A stretch of 64,000 nucleotides of DNA from Desulfovibrio sp. JY (GTDB lineage Bacteria > Desulfobacterota > Desulfovibrionia > Desulfovibrionales > Desulfovibrionaceae). How positions within the stretch are numbered: the first letter of the stretch is position 1; each line of letters opens with the position of its first letter. The notes beneath the pieces are model-generated. The model had not been told where the DNA came from, ran no database searches, and saw only the letters and a program-made list of their open reading frames with translations. Positions 1-8,194 of the stretch are shown piece after piece. Both the position numbers and the translations under genes were made by a program. The stretch covers positions 434,001 through 498,000 of the forward strand of contig CP082962.1 in NCBI GenBank assembly GCA_021730285.1, in the 5' to 3' direction.

Positions 1-2683
1 CGTCGATAGCGTTTATGCCGTAGAACACCCGGGCATAATTGGGCTTGTCCGTGCGCAGGGCCGGGTAGATCATGGCCCGCACGCCCTTTATGGGAAGCTC
101 GGAAGCGAAGACGTATTCGGCCAGGCAGGGACGGTCCTCCAGACAGGTCAGGGCGTCGCCCAGGATGTTGAGGTTGTCCCGGCGGACCATGTTGTAAAGG
201 TTGAAGTCCTTGGGCGTGAACCGGGGCGAGAGGTGGACGAGGCCCTCGCCGCCGGGATTGAGCTCCACCAGGGCCCCGGCCGGCACGGACAACGGGATGG
301 GCAGGGTCTTCCCGCCCAGGCGCACCACCGGCCGGGAAGTCGCGCCGGTATAGGCCAGCCCGCGCACGGGCCAGGGCGTCGTCGCCGCCACGGCGGCCGT
401 TTCCTCCCGCCCCTGGGGCAGGGAAAGGGCCGCGTCGGCAAGCCGGGCGTCGTAAAGGTAAAAGGCCGGCGCGCCGTCCGGATCGCGGAGAACCGCCACC
501 GGCGGCAGGCCGGGATGGGCGGCCACGAACCGTTCCCTGTCGGCAGCCGACTGCCAGGAAAGAGTCCCTCCCCCTTGCGGATGCCGGGCATCGTCGGCGC
601 TAAAGACATGCAGGACTTCGCCGCCAAGGGTTTGTTCCCCGGCTTTCCAGGGCGCAAGCCGCGTGTGGGCGGCGATGTTGCGCAGCACGGCCGGGGCCGC
701 CTCGCCGGGAGTGTCACCGGCCTCGCCGTCGACGCGAAAAGACAGACGCTCCAGGTCGATGGAGGCCGCGTAATGGCCCGGCACGAATTCCAGGCGCACG
801 TAAAGCGGCTGGTCCGAACGCGGCCAGGGGACGGTCGCGGCCGTGGGCAGCTTGGCCGTTCCCGTGGCTCCGGGCTGGCCGTAGGCCGGGTTGGCCGCGA
901 CGAATTTCGCGTAATCGATGTCCGCGACCAGCGTCATCCTGTCCGGGTCCTGGCCGGCCAAAAGTCGCAGCCGGGCATCGGGACGCATAACGCGGATCTT
1001 GCCGCGCATGACCGCGTCGAAGCGCACGGCCACGGACCGACAGCGCGCCCCGGGAGCCGAGACAAGCTTCCAGGTGGCCCGGCCGGGTGCGTCGAGGCTG
1101 AATTGCGACAGGGCGTGGAGCCGGTAATCCGGAGCCACGTTGTGGGCCTGCCACACGGTTTCGTAAAACCGCAGCGTGGTGAAATCATCGGCATAGACGT
1201 CGGCGCCGCCCGGCGAGGCCATCAGCGGGGCCTGGCCGACCACGCCGCCCCGGAAAAAAAGCACCACCTCGTCGTCCTGGGGCATGTCCTCCACGAGGGT
1301 CAGCCCCGGCGGCACGAAGTCGCCCTTGCCGATGACATAAAAAAACTTGCGATAGCCCTGCCCGGCCACGTCGCCGAAAAAGCGGTAGGCCCCGTGCAGC
1401 TCCCGCTCCAGGATGACCTTTTTGGCCCGGTTGGACGCGAACATGACGGAGTCCGCATCCTGCTTGTGCAACAGCAGATACCGGGCCCAGCGCTGGGCGT
1501 TGTGCTGCCAGCTCCGGTACAGGGCCGCGTACTGGAGATTCGGGCCGAGGATAAAAAGGATGCCGGCAAGGCCTAGGGCCAGGGTCAGGGCCCGGTAGGC
1601 CCGGCTTCCCGGAGCGAGCCCCTGGCCGATGACGGCGCGGGAAAGCGTCATGGCCCCGGCCCCGGCCAGCAGCAGCACGGCATAGAGCAGCCCGACCAGA
1701 TACTTGGCCGTGATCTGGGTCTGCACATTGATGACAAAGGCGGCCAGGGTGGGCACCGCGCACCAGACCAGGAACAGCCCCAGATTCCGGCCGGCCTTCC
1801 CCCGCCAGCGCCAGACCAGGCCGGCCAGCATGAAAAGGGCCACCCCGCCGGTGCCGGCGAAATCCGAATCCCGGAAATAGAGCGTGATTTCCCGAAACGC
1901 CTTGGCCACGCGGTAGAAATCGAAGGCGTGGCCGCCGCTGTGGTAAAACGTGTAATAGGCCACGAGCTGGCCCTTGACCTGGGGCAGGTAGAAAAGCGCG
2001 GCCAGACACAGCCCGGCCCCGTGGGCGAAAAGCAGCTTTCGGACCTCGGCGCGGGCGGCGCGGTCGGTCAGGGCCGGCAGGCACAAAAGCCCCGTAAAAA
2101 GCATCTGGGCCAGGACAAAGGGCGCGGCGAGGTAGGAGCTGTAGAGCATCAGCGCCGTGGCCACGGCATAGGCCAAAACCGCGCGCCAGGTTTTGTTGTC
2201 GAGGAGTCGCCGGTAACAGTACAGCGACAGCAGGGAAAAGGTGTAGAAAAAGACGTACCAGCGCATATAGCGGGAATAGGCCACATGAAATTGCAGCAAG
2301 GCCCCGTACAGCGCGGCGCAAAGACCGGACTCGGCGTCGAAGAACTGCCGGCCGACCAGAAACACCATCAACAGCGAAGCCAGGCCGAACAGCACGGACG
2401 GCAGGCGCACGTTGAAATCGTTGTCGCCGAGGAGCCTCGCAACGTGAATGCAGAGATGGTGCAGCGGCGGCGAAGTGTCGAGGGAGACGTCCGAGGCGGA
2501 CTGGTTGTCGAGGCTGTCCAAGAGCTGCGCGACAGGCATGGAAGCCCGGTGCAGGGCCAGCCGTTCGTCCCATTGCAGCTCGGGGATGCCGAGGTCATGC
2601 AACCGGATAAAGGCCGCGATGCACAAAATGATGCCGAGCAGGGCCCATGTCCAGCGGCCGCCACGATCCCTTGCGGTCGTCAT
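1..2683 (-). CDS. GT-C family glycosyltransferase (PMT_2/ArnT-like), 3' end beyond the window
   Basis: The frame is open from ATG at 2683 down to base 1 with no stop, so at least 894 residues are encoded and the C-terminus lies outside the window. After a first membrane segment (about residues 9-24) comes an acidic DERLALHR stretch in the first periplasmic loop, then SPPLHHL and RLPS motifs, the layout of PMT_2/family-39 GT-C enzymes that use polyprenyl-phosphate sugars. Many hydrophobic segments follow to about residue 390, then a long soluble, probably periplasmic, C-terminal region of 500 or more residues. Such enzymes transfer a sugar to lipid or protein on the outer face of the inner membrane; the acceptor cannot be told here. 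The long soluble tail is unusual for the family. Family call is firm, substrate unknown. Confidence 0.78.
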   Translation of the reverse strand, partial: MTTARDRGGRWTWALLGIILCIAAFIRLHDLGIPELQWDERLALHRASMPVAQLLDSLDNQSASDVSLDTSPPLHHLCIHVARLLGDNDFNVRLPSVLFGLASLLMVFLVGRQFFDAESGLCAALYGALLQFHVAYSRYMRWYVFFYTFSLLSLYCYRRLLDNKTWRAVLAYAVATALMLYSSYLAAPFVLAQMLFTGLLCLPALTDRAARAEVRKLLFAHGAGLCLAALFYLPQVKGQLVAYYTFYHSGGHAFDFYRVAKAFREITLYFRDSDFAGTGGVALFMLAGLVWRWRGKAGRNLGLFLVWCAVPTLAAFVINVQTQITAKYLVGLLYAVLLLAGAGAMTLSRAVIGQGLAPGSRAYRALTLALGLAGILFILGPNLQYAALYRSWQHNAQRWARYLLLHKQDADSVMFASNRAKKVILERELHGAYRFFGDVAGQGYRKFFYVIGKGDFVPPGLTLVEDMPQDDEVVLFFRGGVVGQAPLMASPGGADVYADDFTTLRFYETVWQAHNVAPDYRLHALSQFSLDAPGRATWKLVSAPGARCRSVAVRFDAVMRGKIRVMRPDARLRLLAGQDPDRMTLVADIDYAKFVAANPAYGQPGATGTAKLPTAATVPWPRSDQPLYVRLEFVPGHYAASIDLERLSFRVDGEAGDTPGEAAPAVLRNIAAHTRLAPWKAGEQTLGGEVLHVFSADDARHPQGGGTLSWQSAADRERFVAAHPGLPPVAVLRDPDGAPAFYLYDARLADAALSLPQGREETAAVAATTPWPVRGLAYTGATSRPVVRLGGKTLPIPLSVPAGALVELNPGGEGLVHLSPRFTPKDFNLYNMVRRDNLNILGDALTCLEDRPCLAEYVFASELPIKGVRAMIYPALRTDKPNYARVFYGINAID

Positions 2684-2816
2684 GCCGCGCCCGTCCTCTT
2701 GTCCACACCCCGCCCCCGCTTTGTCGCACAATATGAAAATGGCCCTGACGCTATCCCGCTCCCTTCATGCGTTGTCAAGTTAGGGCTCGTCGGCGCAAGC
2801 CGCGGGGAAACGGAAA

Positions 2817-3467
2817 TCAGGCACGGCGGCCGACCGGGCGCACCAGCGCCCTGGCCGGCGCGCCCTCGGCCCCGGCCAGCCGCAGCGGCAGGCAGACCAG
2901 ATCCACCGGCCCCGGAGAAACGCCCGACAGGTCGAGCCCTTCGAGAATCCAGATTCCGGCCTCAAGCAGCGGGCGGTGGATGGCGGCCGCGTCGGCGCGA
3001 TGATCCGACACGGACAGGTAATCCACGCCGACGAGCCGGACCTGCCGCGCGGCAAGGTAGGTCGCTGCCTCGGGGGAGAGGTCCACGAATTCCTCCACGA
3101 ACTCTGGCGAGGCCCAACAACGTTCGGAATTGGCCGTCTTGAAAAGAATGCGCTGGCCGGGACGGATGCGGTGGCGGCGCAGTTCCCCGGGCGTGATGAC
3201 ACGCGGGTCCGTGAGGGCGATGACCCGGGCCGGGCCCATCACCACGTCGAAGGGCAGGTCGTCCAGGGTATCGCCCCCGGGCAGATAATGGGACGGTGCG
3301 TCCAGGTGGGTGCCGGCATGGGCGCACATGTCCAGGGCCGACACCGTGCACGGGTCGCCCCGGTCCAGGTCCAGCACGCGGCGGACGCGGGTCGGCGGAT
3401 CGCCGGGCCAGGCGGGCAGGCCGGTCATAAGGGGCACGGAAACATCGATCCAGGCGGCTTTGGACAT
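2817..3467 (-). CDS. cyclase family protein (kynurenine formamidase-like metal hydrolase)
   Basis: The 216-aa product carries the family signature HAGTHLDAPSHY at about residues 47-58, whose His and Asp residues bind the metal in the cyclase/kynurenine formamidase superfamily (PF04199). Length is typical. ATG 3467 is preferred because GGAGG lies 8 bases upstream; the in-frame ATG at 3473 would be only 2 bases from it. Members hydrolyse N-formylkynurenine, isatin or related amides and esters, so kynurenine formamidase is one possibility, but no tryptophan-catabolic gene is adjacent. It is followed downstream by a gap and, upstream, by a hairpin repeat and the IS element, so it appears monocistronic. 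Confidence 0.85.
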   Translation of the reverse strand: MSKAAWIDVSVPLMTGLPAWPGDPPTRVRRVLDLDRGDPCTVSALDMCAHAGTHLDAPSHYLPGGDTLDDLPFDVVMGPARVIALTDPRVITPGELRRHRIRPGQRILFKTANSERCWASPEFVEEFVDLSPEAATYLAARQVRLVGVDYLSVSDHRADAAAIHRPLLEAGIWILEGLDLSGVSPGPVDLVCLPLRLAGAEGAPARALVRPVGRRA

Positions 3468-3508
3468 CGGCATATCCTCCACGGAGGCCCGTCTCACAAA
3501 AGGCCGCC

Positions 3509-3542
3509 GGGGGGAACCCTTTTTGAAAAAAGGGTTCCCCCC
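3509..3542. repeat. type II hairpin repeat (left half of the bipartite element split by the IS)
   Basis: Perfect inverted repeat GGGGGGAACCCTTTTT with its complement around a 2-nt loop, followed by the conserved tail CCGGACCCCCCTCCCC and AAAAACTTT. The same head-hairpin-tail layout recurs at 19711, 23012, 29668, 41957, 42099, 42973 and 50821. The tail is cut by the IS insertion at 3566 and resumes at 4599. Confidence 0.85.
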
Positions 3543-3565
3543 GGACCCCCCTCCCCAAAAACTTT

Positions 3566-4598
3566 CCTGGTTACGCACAATCCTCAGCCAGTTTGAGCAG
3601 TCTGTAAGGCATGGGCGGCGTCCGCAAGGAGACCCAGGCCAACCGCGTGAGCATTGTCGCCAAGTCATAACGGCGATTGAATCGATATCCGAACGAGGCC
3701 AGATAGCGCGACACATGTTTGCCTCTCACGGCACGATATGTTCCCAATAATGCTGACTTCACATTGCCAAGCATGGTGTTGACCCACTTAAATACTGAGT
3801 CCTGCACAGCCTTGCGGCCACTGTCTTGAACGGGTTCGTGCCGACAGCCCGCAGCCTGGACCTCGGAAAAACATGGCAACCGGTCCGTCACCACCAATGT
3901 CCCGGAACGCAAGATTTTCTGAGATGCCCGCTGCACCTCATTACGCCGAAAACCTTTGACTCGGCACAGCTTCATCTTGTGTGGTTGTCCACTTTTTGTC
4001 GTTTCAACTGCCGCAATAAACGGAATTTTTCCTGGGGCACCACGTCCACGTTTCCCACCACGTCGTTTACCGCCAAGGTAAGCATCGTCCATCTCTACGC
4101 GGCCGGTGAGACGTTGCTGGTGTTCACGTTCGAGCATGACCTGCATCAGCTTGTGAGACATTTTCCAGGCCGTCGTTTGCGTGACACCAAGTCTGCGGGC
4201 TAATTCGACACTGGAGATGCCGCCCTTGCTTTGAGTGAGGTGATAAATGGCGCGGAACCACTTCTTGAGGGGAACTTTGGTGGAAGCGAAGATTGTGCCA
4301 GCGGTCACCGAAGTCTGCGTACGGCAATGTGAGCACTGAAAGAGCCGTCGCCTGCCAACAATAAGCAGCGAGTACTTATCCCTGCCGCAAATTGGACAAA
4401 CGAATCCTTCGGGCCAACGCCATTGCACGAGGTGTGCCCAGCATTTCTCCTCGGTGCCGAATTGCGCCTCAAACGCATCTTCGCTCATACCCTTCTGGAA
4501 TTGCACAATGTTTCTTGCCATATCCAGCGCCTCCAACCCCCAGAAAATACACAAAACAATGACCGCTGACAATTAGCTGATGATTGTGTGTAAGCAGG
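3566..4598 (-). mobile_element. IS1595-family insertion sequence, complete, 1033 bp
   Basis: The ends are imperfect terminal inverted repeats, reading inward CCTGsTTACrCACAATC and continuing to 25 bp with 21 matches (3566-3590 and 4598-4574). They are bracketed by a perfect 8-bp direct repeat AAAACTTT at 3558-3565 and 4599-4606, the target duplication length known for IS1595 elements. Removing the element and one repeat restores the tail of a bipartite intergenic element seen uninterrupted elsewhere in the window, which independently fixes both ends. One intact transposase is inside. The clean duplication suggests a fairly recent insertion. Confidence 0.93.
3571..4521 (-). CDS. IS1595-family transposase
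   Basis: The 316-aa protein has an N-terminal zinc ribbon (CPICGRDKY then CSHC, about residues 41-68), a helix-turn-helix region (ARRLGVTQTTAWKM) and an ISXO2-like DDE domain beginning EMDDAYLGGKRRG. It cuts and rejoins the element ends. ATG 4521 is chosen because GGAGG sits 8 bases upstream; an earlier in-frame start at 4572 would fall in the terminal repeat region. No frameshift is seen, so it is probably functional. A decayed relative of this gene's 5' end lies at 62817-62994. Confidence 0.93.
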   Translation of the reverse strand: MARNIVQFQKGMSEDAFEAQFGTEEKCWAHLVQWRWPEGFVCPICGRDKYSLLIVGRRRLFQCSHCRTQTSVTAGTIFASTKVPLKKWFRAIYHLTQSKGGISSVELARRLGVTQTTAWKMSHKLMQVMLEREHQQRLTGRVEMDDAYLGGKRRGGKRGRGAPGKIPFIAAVETTKSGQPHKMKLCRVKGFRRNEVQRASQKILRSGTLVVTDRLPCFSEVQAAGCRHEPVQDSGRKAVQDSVFKWVNTMLGNVKSALLGTYRAVRGKHVSRYLASFGYRFNRRYDLATMLTRLAWVSLRTPPMPYRLLKLAEDCA

Positions 4599-4669
4599 AA
4601 AACTTTTAACGATGACAACCCATTAATCACCACACAGTTGTTTATTATAAAATTTAGGAAGGGGAGAGC

Positions 4670-4710
4670 GCGAGAGGGGAGAACCCTTTTTAAAGGGTTT
4701 CCCCTCTCGC
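4670..4710. repeat. type I hairpin repeat (right half of the split bipartite element)
   Basis: Inverted repeat GCGAGAGGGGAGAACCC against GGGTTTCCCCTCTCGC, preceded by TTTAGGAAGGGGAGA, the type I flank. Together with 3509-3542 it forms one bipartite element interrupted by the IS. It lies 92 bases upstream of purT. Confidence 0.85.
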
Positions 4711-4802
4711 ATTCTCCTCTCCCTCATTCTTTCCTCTTGTCCTTGACGTCTCTGGTCTGTAGCTTGCTGGTTTTGTGAGCATATTCCTTGAGGAGGCATC
4801 GT

Positions 4803-5984
4803 ATGACGCGCATCGGCACGCCCCTGACCCCTTCGGCCACCAAACTGTTGTTGCTTGGCTCCGGCGAACTCGGCAAGGAGGTGGCCATCGAGGCCCAGCG
4901 TCTGGGCGTCGAGGTCATCGCCGTGGACCGTTACGCCAACGCCCCGGCCATGCAGGTCGCCCACCGCTCCCACGTCGTCAGCATGCTCGACGCGGCCGCC
5001 CTGCGCCGCATCATCGAGGCGGAAAAGCCCGATTACATCGTGCCGGAGATCGAGGCCATCGCCACCCCGGAGCTCCTGGCCCTGGAAGCCGAGGGCTACA
5101 CGGTGGTGCCCACGGCCAAGGCCGCCCGGCTGACCATGGACCGCGAAGGCATCCGTCGGCTGGCCGCCGAGGAGCTGGGCCTTGCCACCTCGCCTTACCG
5201 CTTCGCCGACACGAAAGAAGAATTTCTGGCCGCCTGCGACGCCGTGGGTTTTCCCTGCGTGGTCAAGCCGGCCATGTCCTCCTCGGGTAAGGGCCAAAGC
5301 GTGGCCCGGGACGCGGCTTCGGCCGCGACGGCCTGGGACTATGCCCAGACGGCCGGACGGGCCGGGGCGGGACGCGTCATCGTGGAAGGTTTCGTCGCCT
5401 TCGACTACGAGATCACCCTGCTCACCGTGCGCCATGTCGGGGGCACAAGTTTTTGCGCGCCCATCGGCCACCGCCAGGAAAAGGGCGACTACCGCGAGTC
5501 CTGGCAGCCCCATCCCATGACCGAGGCGGCCCTGGCCGAGGCCAAACGCATGGCCGAAGCCGTGACCGGGGCGCTTGGCGGACGCGGCATTTTCGGCGTG
5601 GAGCTTTTCGTCGCCGGCGACAAGGTGCTCTTCTCGGAAGTGTCCCCCCGGCCCCACGACACGGGCATGGTCACCCTTATTTCCCAGGACCTGTCCGAGT
5701 TCGCCCTGCACGTGCGGGCCATCCTGGGGCTGCCCATCCCGGCCATCCGCCAGTACGGCCCGGCCGCCTCGCGCGTCGTCCTCGGCCAGGGCGACTCCAC
5801 CGCGCCTGCCTACGAGATCGCCGCGGGGGCCCTGGCCGCGCCGGATACGGCCTTGCGCCTTTTCGGCAAGCCCGAGGTGCACGGCCTGCGCCGTCTGGGC
5901 GTGGCGCTGGCTTTGGGACGGGACGTGGAGGAGGCCAAGGCCAAGGCCATCGCCGTGGCCGACCAGGTGAAGGTCGTCTGCTGA
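4803..5984 (+). CDS. purT: formate-dependent phosphoribosylglycinamide formyltransferase
   Basis: The 393-aa ATP-grasp enzyme matches PurT in length (E. coli 392) and layout: an N-terminal Rossmann-like lobe with [20 protein letters not shown], the ATP-grasp segment [13 protein letters not shown] around residue 155, and [13 protein letters not shown] near residue 278. PurT makes formyl-GAR from GAR, formate and ATP, the third step of purine synthesis, avoiding formyl-tetrahydrofolate. This suits an anaerobe with abundant formate. ATG 4803 has AGGAGG 6 bases upstream. It stands alone between a repeat element and a diguanylate cyclase gene 48 bases downstream. Confidence 0.96.
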   Translation: MTRIGTPLTPSATKLLLLGSGELGKEVAIEAQRLGVEVIAVDRYANAPAMQVAHRSHVVSMLDAAALRRIIEAEKPDYIVPEIEAIATPELLALEAEGYTVVPTAKAARLTMDREGIRRLAAEELGLATSPYRFADTKEEFLAACDAVGFPCVVKPAMSSSGKGQSVARDAASAATAWDYAQTAGRAGAGRVIVEGFVAFDYEITLLTVRHVGGTSFCAPIGHRQEKGDYRESWQPHPMTEAALAEAKRMAEAVTGALGGRGIFGVELFVAGDKVLFSEVSPRPHDTGMVTLISQDLSEFALHVRAILGLPIPAIRQYGPAASRVVLGQGDSTAPAYEIAAGALAAPDTALRLFGKPEVHGLRRLGVALALGRDVEEAKAKAIAVADQVKVVC

Positions 5985-6032
5985 AGCCGCAGCGCCCTTG
6001 ATGATTCGCCCCAACTCCTCTACAGGTGTGTC

Positions 6033-7244
6033 ATGCCCTTTTCCCGACACGCCGTAGACGCGTTGCCGACCGACCACTTCAAGCGCACCATCACCGTGCG
6101 CTACGTGGTCGCGCTGTCTCTCGTGGCCGGGCTGGCGTTGCTGTCCTATGGCGTGTTTCACCACGTCATGACCACCATTGACCATTCGGCCGAGATGACG
6201 GCCGTCACCGGCTCCCAACGGCTGCTCATCCAGCGTGTCCTGGCCCAGTGCCTGCTTTTGGCCGCGGCCGACGACGAGGAGGCCAGGCGCGACATCCGCG
6301 CCCATCTGGCCCGCTCCGTGGACACGCTGGAAAAAAACCACACGCGCCTTCTCTCCGATCTCAACGACCCCAACTCCTTTGCCGCCCACGCTCCGGAATT
6401 GATGTCCATCTACTTCAAGCAGCCCTTCGAGCTGGACAAGCGGATGCGCTTTTTCATCGCCAGCACCCGGACCCTCTACCACGCCGACGCCAGCCGACCC
6501 TCCCTGTCCGATCCCAAGTTCCAAAACGTGCTGGTTTTCGGGGAGCAGGAACTGCTGCGCGACCTGACCGCCGTGGTCCAGGCCTACCAACGCCGGGCCG
6601 TGTCCCGGCTGACCATCCTGCGCCAGGTCGAAGCCTGGGCCACCGGCGGCATGCTGCTGCTGCTCGCCGGCGTGGGGGTCTGCATCCTGCGGCCCATGGT
6701 GCGCCGCATCTGCGCCGACCGGGAACGGCTGCAAGGCGCCAACGAGGCGCTGACCGAGCTGGCCGTCACGGACCAGCTGACCGGCGCTTACAACCGGCTC
6801 AAGTTCAACCAGGTCATGGACCACGAACTCAAGCGCATCGACCGCTACGAGCAGCCCTTTTCCGTCATCATGTTCGACATCGACCATTTCAAGATCGTCA
6901 ACGACACCCACGGCCACGCCGCCGGCGACGCCATGCTGCGGGAGCTTGCCAGACGGGTGGCCGTGGCCGTGCGCGGCGTGGATTGGCTCTTTCGCTACGG
7001 CGGCGAGGAATTCGTGGTGGCCGCGCCGCAAACCGATCTGGAACAGGCGCGCGTTATGGCGGAAAAGTTGCGCAATCTGGTCGCCGCCACGCCCTTCCCC
7101 CACGGCATCTCCGGCACCATCAGCCTCGGCGTGGCCCAGGCCCACTCCGGCGACACCCCGGAGAGCCTCATGCAGCGGGTCGACGCCGCCCTCTACGAAG
7201 CCAAGAACGCCGGCCGCAATCGCGTGGTGGTGGCGCGGCAATAG
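6033..7244 (+). CDS. membrane diguanylate cyclase with PilJ-like sensor region
   Basis: The 403-aa protein starts with a transmembrane helix (about 30-48), followed by a periplasmic helical region beginning VTGSQRLLIQRVLAQ, which resembles the type IV pili methyl-accepting (PilJ N-terminal, PF13675) domain. A second helix (about 206-226) leads to a C-terminal GGDEF domain. The catalytic signature is intact as GGEEF, and RGVD five residues before it is an RxxD inhibitory site. It should make cyclic di-GMP from GTP, with product inhibition, in response to a periplasmic or redox signal. The start has only a weak ribosome site (AGGTG). It is followed by a hairpin pair at 7274-7331. Confidence 0.9.
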   Translation: MPFSRHAVDALPTDHFKRTITVRYVVALSLVAGLALLSYGVFHHVMTTIDHSAEMTAVTGSQRLLIQRVLAQCLLLAAADDEEARRDIRAHLARSVDTLEKNHTRLLSDLNDPNSFAAHAPELMSIYFKQPFELDKRMRFFIASTRTLYHADASRPSLSDPKFQNVLVFGEQELLRDLTAVVQAYQRRAVSRLTILRQVEAWATGGMLLLLAGVGVCILRPMVRRICADRERLQGANEALTELAVTDQLTGAYNRLKFNQVMDHELKRIDRYEQPFSVIMFDIDHFKIVNDTHGHAAGDAMLRELARRVAVAVRGVDWLFRYGGEEFVVAAPQTDLEQARVMAEKLRNLVAATPFPHGISGTISLGVAQAHSGDTPESLMQRVDAALYEAKNAGRNRVVVARQ

Positions 7245-7273
7245 TGCAGGTGGAGTGAGGGAGCCTCCGGCGG

Positions 7274-7331
7274 CCAGGAGGGGCGCTGCCCCTCCTGGAC
7301 CACCCTGCCGGGGGGCGGGCGCGCCCCCCGG
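7274..7331 (+). terminator. two consecutive GC hairpins after the diguanylate cyclase gene
   Basis: CCAGGAGGGG / CCCCTCCTGG (7274-7298) and CCGGGGGGCG / CGCCCCCCGG (7308-7331), 30 bases after the stop. The preceding GAGCCTCCGGCGGCC is the same head found in front of several type II hairpins (for example 41945), so this is a diverged family member as well as a likely terminator. There is no U run. Confidence 0.6.
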
Positions 7332-7414
7332 TCCCCCCTTCACCGGGTATGAATTATTTGCCCGTAATCAGCTGCAAATACTGATTATCGTGGTTGGAAG
7401 AGACGCACGAGAAT

Positions 7415-8104
7415 CTAGAGCTTGCCGGCAAGCGCGCGGCCGCCGGCTTGTGCTTCCAGGCGAGGCATGTCGAGGAGCTCCACCGTGCTGCCGGAAAGGG
7501 CGATCAGGCCGTCGTCGGCAAAACGCCGCAGCACCCGGGAAAGGGTTTCGGGGATGGTGCCGAGATAGGCAGCCAGCTGGCCCTTGGGCAAATCGAGGGT
7601 CAGCCGGCGCGTTTTGCTCTGGGCCTCGAGCAACAGCAGGTGGGCGGCCAGCCGGGCCGGCACCTCGCGCAGGCTCAGATCCTCGAGCTTGTTGACCATC
7701 TGCCGCAGGCGCACGGCCAAAAGCCCCAGCATGCCCATGGCCAGGTCCGGTTCTTCGGCCAAAAGCCCCCGGAAACGTTCCCGGGGGAAAAAGAGGTATT
7801 CCCCGTCCTCCAGGGCCTGGGCGTTGGCCGGATAGACACGGCCGGAAAAGACGGCCACCTCGGCGAACACCTCGCCCGGGCCGAACACGTGCAGGATGTG
7901 CTCCTTGCCGGCAAGCGACATCTGGTAGATGCGCACCTTGCCCGTGACCACGGAGAAAAAACCGGCCGCCGGCTCGCCGGTGAAAAAGATGTCCTCGCCC
8001 CGGGCATAGCGCCGCGTTTCGGCCACCGCCGCCAGGGCGTCCAGCTCCTTGTCGCCAAGGCCGGAAAAAAGCCCGATACCGGCCACGGCCTGTTTCTTGT
8101 CCAT
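7415..8104 (-). CDS. hcpR: CRP/FNR-family transcription regulator, probable HcpR
   Basis: The 229-aa protein has an N-terminal cyclic-nucleotide-binding-type fold (about 10-125, with GEDIFFTGEPAAGFFSVV) and a C-terminal winged helix (about 145-215) with recognition helix PETLSRVLRRF. No FNR-type cysteine cluster is visible. HcpR proteins of sulfate reducers are CRP/FNR members that control hcp and related genes through TTGAC-N4-GTCAA sites. Such a palindrome lies just upstream of this gene (8116-8131), shared with the divergent NapH-like gene, and another precedes hcp at 17980. The assignment rests on this context plus family; another CRP/FNR subgroup is possible. Autoregulation is likely. 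Confidence 0.8.
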   Translation of the reverse strand: MDKKQAVAGIGLFSGLGDKELDALAAVAETRRYARGEDIFFTGEPAAGFFSVVTGKVRIYQMSLAGKEHILHVFGPGEVFAEVAVFSGRVYPANAQALEDGEYLFFPRERFRGLLAEEPDLAMGMLGLLAVRLRQMVNKLEDLSLREVPARLAAHLLLLEAQSKTRRLTLDLPKGQLAAYLGTIPETLSRVLRRFADDGLIALSGSTVELLDMPRLEAQAGGRALAGKL

Positions 8105-8115
8105 ATCCGTCCCGG

Positions 8116-8131
8116 TTTGACTTAGGTCAAA
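8116..8131. promoter_or_regulatory. HcpR-like palindromic operator
   Basis: TTTGACTTAGGTCAAA is a perfect 6-4-6 palindrome of the HcpR type, in the 90-bp divergent spacer between the regulator gene (start 8104) and the NapH-like gene (start 8195). Its position could affect both promoters. The identical 16-mer recurs at 17980 before hcp. Confidence 0.8.
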
Positions 8132-8194
8132 GCCATATGCTCCCGGGCGGCGTAGAGGCATCTTCAATTGCCTTGCCGCCAAAGGAGTGCGTCC

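Noticed and set aside
1185-2573. 462-aa minus-strand open frame rich in Arg/Gly/Pro
   Set aside because: Another frame of the glycosyltransferase gene, whose true frame (from ATG 2683) has membrane helices and GT-C motifs.
4623-7343. 906-aa open frame on the minus strand across purT and the diguanylate cyclase
   Set aside because: Antisense shadow in GC-rich DNA: Gly/His/Val-rich text, no domain, no ribosome site, while both plus-strand genes have clear family motifs.
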